Below, piece after piece: positions 1 to 10,613 of a stretch of DNA of 30,000 nt. The notes beneath the pieces are model-generated. The model was given only the letters and a program-made list of their open reading frames with translations. It was not told where the DNA came from and did not search any database. Position numbers and translations under genes: made by a program. Within the stretch, counting starts at the first letter, position 1. Every line of letters begins with the position of its first letter. This DNA is from Sphaeroforma sirkka (lineage: Eukaryota; Opisthokonta; Ichthyosporea; Ichthyophonida): contig LUCW03002204.1 of the NCBI GenBank assembly GCA_001586965.3, forward strand, positions 107,501 to 137,500. The letters run 5' to 3'.

Positions 1-1023
1 TGGAGCCTACTAATTCAAGGAGCGGACGCAATAAATTACTTTTTTTCTGTAGTACATATCCAGCCCATCATATCATCTATAGGCTACGTTTTTCCGTATA
101 AGTTTACTGGTGTATTCAAGCGGAAATTTTTAGAGGAAAGCGTGCAAGTATTGATACAAAAGGAAATTGGCCACGATAATTATATCTCAAATGTTGTTTT
201 ATGCCTGTCATTTGCTTTTTTCCGTATAAGTTTACTGGTGTATTCAAGCGGAAATTTTTAGAGGAAAGCATGCAAGTATTGATACAAAAGGAAATTGGCC
301 ACGATAATTATATCTCAAATGTTGTTTTATGCCTGTCATTTGCTTAAAAAAATACCTAAATATTTAAAATAGCTTCTGTTTGTCGTTGTCTTCTAGTTTT
401 AAAAATAACGAAGATATTTATACGCATCTTCTAAAATATATATATATTGTAGACATAAATCTCCTTAACATTTGATGATTTGGATTGTAATTGAGATATG
501 AAATTCTGAGTAACCATTTGGCCTATGCTTAAACACTAGTAGTCGATCGCAATTATAAATGTACATTCTGCTCTATTTGTAGTAAGTTTCCATCATCGTA
601 TAAGCGTGAATTTCGTCGAATTTGCTGCTGTTTAGGGTTTAACACAGACATATACGGCATCGTTTGTTGTTCTAACAAGTTCGAATAAAACACGTTTTGA
701 AGAACGATTGTGACGAATACTATTGTAAGAGCTGTTTAAAAGGAACCGGAAGTTATCACAATTATCATATCTGTATACCCATTGCTTTACGTTTTAGAAA
801 AAGTACATAGCATAGATGCTCGGCGAGGCGTGTTATGTATAGAGATGATGCCACGACAACAGTGATCTATGTGTTGGTTGTTTGCTCATGATTCACGTCA
901 TACGCTTCGAAAGAAAGTAATATATTGGCAATTGAATTTTAGTGGGTTTGGCTTCACACAGATGAGAGGAGCAAAAAGTGTTCCTGCCTCATGGATCGGC
1001 TTCGTAGTTACTAGTGAGGTGAA
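1..1023. other. AT-rich non-coding flank
   Basis: No exon with plausible splice signals or conserved protein content is visible on either strand. The stretch lies downstream (3') of the minus-strand SGNH-like gene, whose stop codon is at 1024-1026, so its right end is probably 3' UTR of that gene. The only structure I see is the 128-bp tandem duplication at 89-344. Confidence 0.6.
89..344. repeat. 128-bp tandem duplication, two nearly identical copies
   Basis: The segment beginning ttttccgtataagtttactg at about 89 recurs exactly 128 bp later (222 versus 94 for the ccgtata core). Across the whole unit I see one base difference (G at 142, A at 270) plus small T-run differences at the joint. 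Near identity implies a recent duplication, or an assembly artefact of a single copy. Confidence 0.9.
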
Positions 1024-3410
1024 TTAGCCGAACCTCATATTCAGGCCCAGGGCTGTGAGACAATTCTGCATCAGAATTGTGAGAAATTTTCGGTTCAAAT
1101 GCTCCTTATCGCTTAATAGATATTCATTCGGCTGTACGAGCTTGAGAGATTCCTCAAAGTCAAGCAATTTCACTCTCGGATCGTTGACGATGGTCTGTCG
1201 CACAGCCTGTGCATTGAAATGCAAAAGATGAAACGACGCTCATTCGTTAGGCAAGGAGAATTTTGTCAATTCATGATTAAAGGCCTACAAAAACAGCATC
1301 CAGGTAACAGTTGGCTGTGACCCTTTCACACGTTGATCACTGGCACTATACAAGTTTATCACTATGTTGAAATGACTGGCTGGATCTGGCGGTTTTGGTC
1401 TGTATGAGGTTGCATGTCCCAAAAAACTGTAGACTCCGTAATTCACATACCGTGTTTAGTTCATCAACTCTCTTACACTGTACAAGCCATGGGCTCACGA
1501 AAGAGTTTGGCGCAGCTTCGTCTGGACAAAGAGGCATGTTGGATGTGTGCCACAGGATCTGACGTGTAGACAAAAAACCTTTAGCGTTGTACTTCGCATA
1601 TAGTATGAAACCATGAAATAGTGACTCTGAAGACAATGCACTGTTAAGAATCTGAGCGCGTTGGAATGAGCTACAAGCGACAGCGAATTATATGTTCATC
1701 TATTCTCCAAAGCTTTGAGATTGAAATTCAGACAATGTGAATTATACATGTGCTATCTACATAGATGTGCGAAGTTTAATGCGATGCGCAATAAGATTTT
1801 TTTTTGCTTCGTAGAAGTGTCATGATACGACGAGTAGTAGTGTACAGCTCTTATGCATTGTCAATTACTATAAATCATATCCGTGCGTACTACTGCGTGG
1901 AGCACAGCGGGTCACATCGTTTGCATACCTCATCGTTGGGTACGAGCGATGTCGCAAAGTCAACAAAGCCTTGCCAGTGAGCTTTCCACTGGGGAATGAC
2001 CGTGTGCGACCAGAAATCATCCTCATCGGCATTAAGGTGAGACTCCCACACGAACGTGCGCCCAATATCGTAGTAATTCGAAGTTGCTACCACGTGTGAT
2101 ACGCGATTTCCTGTCAGCGTCTGGTAGAGATAAGGAATAGGAGTGTTCTGTGAGTGTCAAGCTTCATATATGTGCTGTACATCCCGCTACTGAGACATCC
2201 ACACCGTGTATACGTTACCTCTCAATCTCTGTGATACCGATTTGAAGGTGACATATAGTGTGTTTAGAGATCAAAATGTCTCACCCTGTGAATGAACGCT
2301 CGCTTGTGTAGTTTACTATGACTATGGTCTGATAACGTCCACATGGCGCAAGGAACAGATGTAGTAGAAATGATAAAGGCTATGTTCTTGTCGTACTGTG
2401 CAAGTGCTACCCACCTCGAGAGCTTTTATCGCAGGGCCAATAAGAAGTGCATAAGCCTGCGCCGCAGAGTTCGGGGCTGGAAGTTTGAGCATATTCTCAG
2501 CCCTTGAGCCGTACCAAGGGCCCGTCGGTGACATCCCGTACTTGTTCATCACCGATGCGATCACGGCAAAGTTATTGTCACAATAGTCCAACCTAAAAAA
2601 GAAAAACCATCAATTTTAAAGTCTGTTCTGACGACATGTTTATTCCGTGCTGTAAGCGGTTTGATCGCATCCACTGTGATTGGGTTGTCTGATTTTATAG
2701 CAAAAACTTTGCCCTAGTTACTGCACAGTCACTACTAGTGCAATACATTCGTATACTAACACTGTTAATCTTACCCTGTTTAGATTCCTGACTATTCAAA
2801 ACTTGACAATGAAATCTGCGAGTTGGGAACTAGCTCGATAAACTTAGGCAAAATTGAATTCTTATTGTCAAGACATGTTTTCATCAACCGAAAAGTATTT
2901 GAAAGCACCCAGTTCAGAACATTGAAAACGCGTGCCTCATCAAAAGCTCGAAATACTCGTAACTGCGGCTCTGGTGGAATGTGCAGAGGATTGCGGTTTC
3001 ATGTACTGTGGCTGTGAATCCCTGTAAGCAGCTATTATTTAGCGGCGTATATACGGTGGGACAAAGTTGTTGCACATACTGTATAGAAGACAAGAAATCG
3101 ACATCGGGAATATACGCGCTGCTCTGTTTGTGACTGTCCACGATATCCTCTCGAGCTTCTTTATACTCTCGCTTTAGAGCCTTCTGTATGTGTTTCTGAC
3201 TCTGAATGCGTAAAGTAAATACAGATTGTAGGTGGTCAATACTTGTACATAGCTGGTCAAGCCGAAATTGAAACAATATTACACTGGAAAATACATCTGT
3301 CTGCTAGATCTACAATATAATATCACAGACAGGCGTAAAACAACCATTGGGCTACATTTGATCGTATTATTTGAGCATGTCGCATTGTATTATATATATA
3401 TATAAGCCCG

Positions 3411-3449
<39 letters not shown>

Positions 3450-4415
3450 CCCGCACTTGTAAATGAGGTTGCTATTTTTAGATTCGTAGTGCAAAACAGT
3501 TCACGGTCATAAACACAGGCTGCGAATAGTCCACACACCTGCATCCGCCTCTTCATCACTTTGCCACAGAACTCCTTAACTGCGTACCGATCATTGTAGT
3601 CTCCTATATTCACGAGGATACAGGTTCAAGTCAACATCGCTGAATATATACGATATAGGATTTGCAACGCATGGATTCTTGCCGATTCCCTCGAACGCAA
3701 TAACATTGGTCACAGCACATCATATAGAACGTATTACTTATACAAAAATAGAGAGTTTTATTTGACCACTCGAGAGAAGATTGATCCGGAACATAAACAA
3801 CCAAGAACGTGAAGTTAATAGTAGGCGACAGATCGTTGCTAGTGCGCGGCGTAATCACCGTCCCAAACGCAATTTAGATCATGTCAGACTATGACTTTCA
3901 AGTGTGCATGTAATAAACGGAATAATTCTCAATGCATGTAATGCACTTACCCAAAAATAAGACCACGTGCTTGGCCGCCCCATCTGCAAATGTTGTAGCA
4001 TCGACATCGCCGGATGTCTTGTGAACGCTGCATATAATGAATGAGAAGTAGTGATCTGTTTAACTATGCTATGTGACTCAATCATTGTGCGATTAGCAAT
4101 TTTACCAAAAACTCGCGAACATGCAACGACAGGTGTTGCAGAAAACCACAATAGTAGAACAACAACGAGCACGGTGATGTGTTAGTCGCCTCAATCGTCA
4201 CCTTTTCGACATGGACAATACAAATAGAAAAGTCTGAGTAGCACATACTCGTGTACATGCATGATATTGGCCGTAGCATCGCGCACAGAGCCAGTGCCGG
4301 TGATCAGCATACCCGCCGAAAGTATACCGCCTACGAGCATGATTGCTGCTATACAATACGCCCATGTTGGCACAGGTGAATACTCCGCCAAGTCGTCGTC
4401 GTCAGTGTTTTTAAC
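1024..4415 (-). CDS. Type II membrane protein with SGNH/PC-esterase-like domain (5' end missing, one exon unresolved)
   Basis: Exons read on the minus strand: 4415-4249, 4027-3951, about 3838-3738 (uncertain), 3603-3539, 3252-2957, 2592-2415, 2147-1929, 1591-1451, 1206-1024 (stop TAA). From 3252 to the end every junction is phase-consistent with good gtatgt/gtgggt donors; the donor of the 3252-2957 exon (gtattt) is weaker. The first visible exon encodes an acidic stretch (NTDDDD) and one transmembrane segment (about 20 residues around CIAAIMLVGG), so the rest should be lumenal or extracellular. Then come a beta-strand block AAKHVVLFLG, ending where SGNH enzymes place the nucleophile motif; ATSNYYDIGR; RQILWHTSNMP; and a C-terminal SDKEHLNR, which fits the D-x-x-H catalytic block. 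This order resembles GDSL/SGNH acyl-esterase-like proteins (PC-esterase, NXPE-type). By family they often modify sugars; no substrate can be assigned. No ATG precedes the membrane segment, so an upstream exon must supply the start. The third exon fits phase in no simple way. The gene is secure, the family moderate. Confidence 0.65.
3387..3457. repeat. (TA)n microsatellite with a duplicated 12-bp flank
   Basis: Two TA runs, each followed by ataagcccgcac, lie side by side. The repeated flank shows that a short run plus its neighbour sequence was duplicated and the second run then lengthened. It lies in an intron of the minus-strand SGNH-like gene. Confidence 0.85.
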
Positions 4416-4611
4416 CTGTCGAAGTGGGCGTGTGGCCGGTGATGTGATGAATTGGGCAATTAAAAATTCCCCGAATAGAAACAAATATCAATGAGTCTCG
4501 GAAGGTAAGTTTGCCATGTTAAATATGTTTGACACATCGAGTTGTCGTCGAGATAACCAAAGTGACATTCAGCTATCTACCAACTAATAGTTTTTCACCG
4601 GCACAAAGCAG

Positions 4612-5471
4612 GTGGTCTCCCAGCTTTCCCAAGAACACTATATAACAAACTTTATTCCAATGATCTACCAAGTCGGATTGCGATGTATGCTCGAACATCG
4701 CTCAGGCAATTGCATGAAGTCAGCCGTACACAATACATACCAAATCAGAGTCTATCTCGAACAGAACATCCTCTCTCAAATCTTCTTCACTCCCCTCACC
4801 ACCGAGATCAAAATCACTGAAGCTGGGAATATAGAGTGACAGATGTTACACTGTGAGCGAGGCAGCACGCACAGCCTTTTTAGCCGGTATATTGTTTTTA
4901 CATGCATATGACTCAGACCAGAACTGCAGTTGCAACCTGAACTTAACATATGAATTGGTTACCATGTTGTAAGCAAACATCAACCAAATTTGCCGTCATG
5001 TGCACGCATATGGTTTACTAACTTCAGAGTGCGAAGATTAAATTCTCATCTCTAAGCGGAAATGCCAAAGATTCTATCACGATTACCCATCTGATCGAGG
5101 AGTGGTTTCCTTTCTTCGAAGTACACAAAGGGTGTCTGCTCTTTGCTCATAGCAGCCAATCCATACATGCTGCTCTGCACTGTTGCGGTAAGCACAATTT
5201 GACACAAATCTAACAATATAATCTAGATTTGATTTTGATATTAAGCTTATGGAAGGTAAGAGGGTCTAAAGGGTCTTAATTTCTTTGCTGAACAGTGTGT
5301 ACATAGAGAAAATCATTGTATATCTTACTTAATATATATAAATATATACGTACAATTATGAACGGCTTCAAGGCTCAACTAGCAATCGAATGTATGCTTC
5401 CATGTCTGTATCATTTGAACACACACCAATCTTTATTTCTGTCAGAGCTGTACTTCGTTTTGGGAAATTGA
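4612..5471 (+). CDS. 3'-terminal exons of an unrecognised plus-strand gene
   Basis: A phase-consistent chain can be read: 4612-4684 (acceptor cag, donor gtatgc), 4930-4968 (acceptor gcag, donor gtaagc), 5030-5187 (acceptor after ttcagag, donor gtaagc) and 5446-5471 (acceptor tttatttctgtcag, stop TGA at 5469). The best exon is 5030-5187, with a protein-like sequence including HLIEEWFPFFEVHKG and CLLFAHSSQSIHAAL; the last exon adds ELYFVLGN and stops. The CLLFAHSSQSIHAAL stretch faintly recalls the fourth strand plus helix of an RRM-type fold, but that is only an impression. I do not recognise the family. The 5' part is not found: an ATG followed by a perfect gtaagt donor at 4491-4504 does not join in frame. 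The 4612 and 4930 exons are weaker than the last two. The gene runs divergently from the SGNH-like gene and may share a start region with it. Confidence 0.4.
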
Positions 5472-5749
5472 ACAAAAACTATTGTAGGCCAACTGATTAA
5501 AGCGGGCATTTTTACATATGTGTTTGCTCATGTGCTTCCATAACTTAATAATTAGCTAAATATCGCTGAATCTAGATAATTATCTGGAGTGACCCTTGAA
5601 GATATGATACGGACAAAAACTCTTGAACCCAAACCTGATATCAAATATATATACCCATACATACAATTATATACAAACTCATATTAGGAACAAAAAATGC
5701 ACTATCGATGCCAGTCGATATCAATTGGCATTTTGAAGCTCCTGCTCGT

Positions 5750-6113
<364 letters not shown>

Positions 6114-6675
6114 ACGGCTCTAAAGATAATTTTTCGGCTACATAGTCATGTTTGCCCTTGACATACAAAGACCTTTTACTTACACGGTTGATTAATTCCA
6201 TCATTATTTTACGAGCGAACTGATTTCAAACCTTAAAATCGAGAATATTTGTACAATAGAACGAACCTGCACTCGTTATCGACATAGAGAAGACCTGATG
6301 TCTTTGAAGTGACCCTAGATTTGAAATCCTCTATCCATTCAAACATCGCTTGGATACTCCTGGTTTGAACGAACTGGATGCCAAGCAAATATCAAAGCTA
6401 GAATGTAAAGCTTTCAATATAATGCTACTATGAGCGTCGTAGTATTTAAATAGCGTAGAAAATGTTTTAAGTCTCAACTGCTTTTTCAGTAGGCTACATA
6501 TGTAAAAACTATTTATATTTATTCAAACATCTCTGGAGTCTGGACATCTCTATTATTTAAATATTTCCCTAGGGTTTTATCCTAAAAAAAAGTGATAGAT
6601 ATTATTGGCCAATAGTCATAATGTTGCCGTGGTTTCATCGGACATAAATACAGTGAACTCTGAGTGTATTTAATT

Positions 6676-6809
<134 letters not shown>

Positions 6810-7031
6810 ACAGTGCGAGTTGCAGCGAGAATGAGTATTTAAATATTTACCGTACATATGTACTACAATGAAAAAAAACAAAAAACAATATACCTATGTA
6901 TGTACACCTCTTTATATGTTCAGTTCCTGTTTTGAGCAAAAAAATTGGTAGACACGCCTGGGTCAGGATCACCCTACCAGGTTCAGGGACTGATTTGTGG
7001 GACAGATACGGAGCTACCAAAAGCAGTCTCA

Positions 7032-7274
7032 TTATTCAGTAGTCTCTGGCTCGATCGCTGCAGATGCAGTTGGTGTCGAGTTGTCTGGCTTAGTCGGTGA
7101 GTCATTGTAGAACAAACAATCACCACGATAATCTAGTGCCTGACATTTATCTGTAGACAAGCAGTACCCCATTGAGCCATAGCCTTCGCCAGTGTGCACG
7201 ACATGAATTGCATGCATATTGCGTTTAACCAGCACACTTGTGTGCACTTGACGTTGGTTGCGTGATCGTGGATT
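7032..7274 (-). CDS. C-terminal exon of an unrecognised cysteine-containing protein
   Basis: Read on the minus strand, an open exon runs from about 7274 (candidate acceptor tgaaag before it; a later acceptor at 7247 is possible) to a TAA stop at 7034-7032. It encodes MHAIHVVHTGEGYGSMGYC, then four cysteines spaced as in GYCLSTDKCQ...GDCLFYN, and a Ser/Thr/Pro/Glu-rich tail ending EPETTE. The cysteine pattern and the CxLFYN ending loosely resemble PAN/apple-type modules of secreted proteins, but the match is too short to call. No upstream exon of this gene was found between 7275 and the start of tomosyn at 9484, so it is either a fragment or joined by a long AT-rich intron. Confidence 0.4.
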   Translation of the reverse strand, partial: NPRSRNQRQVHTSVLVKRNMHAIHVVHTGEGYGSMGYCLSTDKCQALDYRGDCLFYNDSPTKPDNSTPTASAAIEPETTE

Positions 7275-7678
7275 CTTTCACACAACAACGGTTGCCAATA
7301 AAAGTGTTTCGCATCAGAAATTAATAAATAGGAATGTTTGTACCTTTTTAAAAATTAGACATTACTACAAGCTTAACTAAAAATGTTGTGAATAGTTTTA
7401 CACAAACAGGTACATACATAAATATTAGTAGTAAAAATAGACGAGAGAAAGGGCTCAGACTTCAGAAGTGCCGAATCTCAAGTCCGAGTCTCTGCGACGA
7501 GTCTCACTGAGGATTGAAACCCGAGGAGGGGCAGGCTGATGAACCGGCCCACAAAAGGGCCTGACTCACATATGGGTCGGCCCAAATAAAAACTGGACAT
7601 ATAAAGAGGTAGACACGCACATAAGCTGGACATATAAAGAGGCTCGACTGTATTTTTTTTTAAATACATTTACCTATA

Positions 7679-7779
<101 letters not shown>

Positions 7780-8506
7780 AACTATATCCCCCAGCCGCCA
7801 GTAGCCACACCAGTAAATAAGTTAGGGGTAAATATTTGATACTAAATACGAAAACGTTCTAAATACATAAATACATCATGCTTATAATATATATTTATGA
7901 TTGTATGAAATACCTGCTAATTGTAATGGTGTATATTTAATCAATGATCTGTACGCTATCAGATCGCTGGGTTAAGACTAATTGTGAGAATAGCAATATT
8001 TGGGCAGTCAAAAATACACCCACCTTTTTGTATCAAAGGTCATATAAATATATCTTTTGTTTTCATTGACCGGTTGTTTTATTTATTTATTGGTTTGACC
8101 GTTTATTTTATACCCTCTCTGCTTGAGGAAGTTCAAAAGTTGACCTCTCGGGTCTCGAGTCTGTGACCCGTCTGAAAACATCGAAATTTACTCTATACTC
8201 TTTATATAAAGATTTGTTTAAAAAAAAAAGTATCGTTATGTTTTGTTTTCAAAATAAATGAGCACTTTCACTACAACTTCAAGTCAATTCTGAGCTGACG
8301 ATTTAAAAAAAAAAATACATATTCATAAATATTTATTTTATAGAAAAAGGGAGTTTTTTTTAAGAATATTTTTTTTTCTCCTTTTGTGTTTTTTTATATA
8401 TTTTTTTATAAAACAATCAAAAAGAAACAAAACAAACCAATAAATAAATAAATAGTATTTTTTTGTGACGAAAACCCAGTTCTGATTGGACCAAGAACTC
8501 GTGTTT

Positions 8507-8628
<122 letters not shown>

Positions 8629-8689
8629 TTATTTATGTACTATATGTATGTAAGTACATAAATACATAAATAGGAGTGAATAATGTAAA

Positions 8690-9201
8690 CTGACTAGGTA
8701 AACGACATCGACGAGGTCAGAATTTTTGGGAAATAAACGACAGTATTGTACATACTAGAATAATGAATAAACGACATGGTCGTTTATATACATATATACT
8801 TTGTGGCAGTTGAACTGGCAGACTGGCTTTATATACAACTCTCCACTAAATAGCCTCTACTACTACTACTATTACTAGTGGAGAGGTTCCTTTGTTGAAA
8901 TGCTTGGAAAACTCGCATATAGTTGTATAGTTGAATTTCTTGTATAGTTATTTATACACACAGCCTGGTCGGTAAACAACACAAAACAGTACACATAGCT
9001 AGCCGATATTCGAAGGTGTCCGACTCAGTACACACTGTTGGTAAGATAGTCAGTCTCAGAGAACTCAGAGCGAAGATATGCCAGTAAGGAACAATAAGCG
9101 ACCATAGGTTACTGACCGACATGTTAAATATTTAGCTACCATGTCGTTTTTAGGTATTATTTATATATAAAGTAAAAAGATGATGTCGTTTACCTGGTCA
9201 G
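8690..9201. mobile_element. Candidate small non-autonomous DNA transposon (MITE-like)
   Basis: The 20-mer ctgactaggtaaacgacatc at 8690-8709 is matched, inverted and with one mismatch, by 9182-9201, giving a 512-bp unit with 20-bp terminal inverted repeats. Inside, the core aaacgaca recurs directly at 8701 and 8735, within a 21-bp palindrome at 8767-8787, and inverted near 9141. Repeated subterminal motifs of this kind are typical of hAT- and Mutator-like non-autonomous elements. A separate 10-bp stem (8839-8848 with 8876-8885) lies inside. There is no coding capacity, and I could not identify a clear target-site duplication, so the boundaries are tentative. It sits about 280 bp upstream of the tomosyn start codon. 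Confidence 0.4.
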
Positions 9202-9483
9202 GAAATAAATAAATACAACAGTCAAATAGACAGACAAACTCTCCGAAAGTGGAAAGAACGACCAAAGAAAACTTTTCTCTCACAAATATTTATAATATTT
9301 AATATTTCTAATATAGGAAAACAAATTCGACATATGATATCATTGATATGGCAGTACTACATGGTACACAATAAAGTGCTGCAGGCGAACATCACGAATG
9401 CAAGCGTATAGTAAGTGTAAACGGACACATCTGAACGACATACAACAACACAATCAAGATTGCCTCAAACATTCGAAAGCGCA
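9202..9483 (+). promoter_or_regulatory. Presumed 5' UTR/promoter region of tomosyn
   Basis: The sequence immediately upstream of the tomosyn ATG contains no competing ATG in good context in its last 80 bp. A gtaagt-type donor at about 9411 (atagtaagtg) could mark a 5' UTR intron. No TATA box or initiator can be assigned with confidence in such AT-rich DNA. Confidence 0.3.
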
Positions 9484-9741
9484 ATGTCTTTCTTCAAGAA
9501 AGTCGGCGATGCCTTGACTCATGGAGTCAAAGATGTTAAAGACGGTATCAAGGACTTCGAGTCTAAGCCCAGATCTTCGCCTAAAATGGACAAGTCTTCC
9601 AGGAGATCTTCCACTAAAACGTCTATTAAATTACCCAGTACAAAACCCTTTGTACATAAAAAAGGTGACGAAGAGACACAGAAGCAGCTGAAACAGTTCG
9701 CGGCTAACAGTTTACGAGCTGATTCCGTCGCCATGCGAAAA
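9484..9741 (+). CDS. STXBP5: Tomosyn exon 1: basic N-terminal segment
   Basis: Residues 1-86, donor AAA|gtgagt, phase 0. It begins [21 protein letters not shown], an amphipathic pattern, and continues Lys/Ser-rich. Animal tomosyns also start with a short basic leader (a KFNIRKVLDGL-like segment) before the first WD40 strand, so this exon plausibly serves membrane or partner contact; that role is inferred. It is separated by a 1047-bp, microsatellite-filled intron from the rest of the gene and is the only tomosyn exon in the AT-rich half of the window. Confidence 0.9.
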
Positions 9742-10118
9742 GTGAGTTATTTGCGCAGGTGTCCAAGGCCCTGTAGCACAAACAAGTTTTCTGTTGCTGA
9801 AAATGTGTTTTGGGCGACTACGAGAGGAAACTATGAACACAGTGAAGTGCAAAAAAAATACTTGTTATCGATAAATAGAGATGTACAGATACATGCGCAT
9901 GCACATCGTATACAAACGTGCACCAATTTCCCGCTCTTGTATAAGGTGCGTTTTATATGTATACACATACGCCTGTACACATAAACATACACATTTACGC
10001 ACGCACATTTACACACACATTTACCCACACACAAAGGTTACACACATTAACCACACACACACACAACACACACATACACACACACACACACAGACACATC
10101 ATCACACATCATATCATG

Positions 10119-10171
<53 letters not shown>

Positions 10172-10378
10172 TATGTATAATATATAATATATATATATAT
10201 ATATATAATATATATATATATATATAAATATATATAAATGTATAATAATATACATATAATATATGCATAATATTATATATATGTATATATATATATATAC
10301 ATACATACACATCATCACAACACATGTATTACATATATGTATATACATATTACATACATATATAATACATAGTAATAC

Positions 10379-10410
<32 letters not shown>

Positions 10411-10426
10411 TCATACATTTGCATGC

Positions 10427-10493
<67 letters not shown>

Positions 10494-10575
10494 ACATGTA
10501 ACAGGTACTTATATACAGTATATATATATATATATATATCTGTATATAAATATTCATATATAGATATATATTTAT

Positions 10576-10613
<38 letters not shown>

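Noticed and set aside
3600-3640. Reading TCILVNIGDYNDRY as a longer exon
   Set aside because: Attractive as an SGNH block, but the only acceptor before it (tatattcag) leads into an in-frame stop, and the next AG lies after the VNI residues, so I kept the shorter exon from 3603.
4491-4504. ATG plus gtaagt as first exon of the 4612-5471 gene
   Set aside because: It ends in phase 2, while the 4612 exon needs phase 1; the phase 2 reading of that exon reaches a stop within a dozen codons.
9460-9483. Upstream in-frame extension of tomosyn starting at a TTG
   Set aside because: The ATG at 9484 gives the expected basic N-terminus and a non-ATG start is unnecessary.
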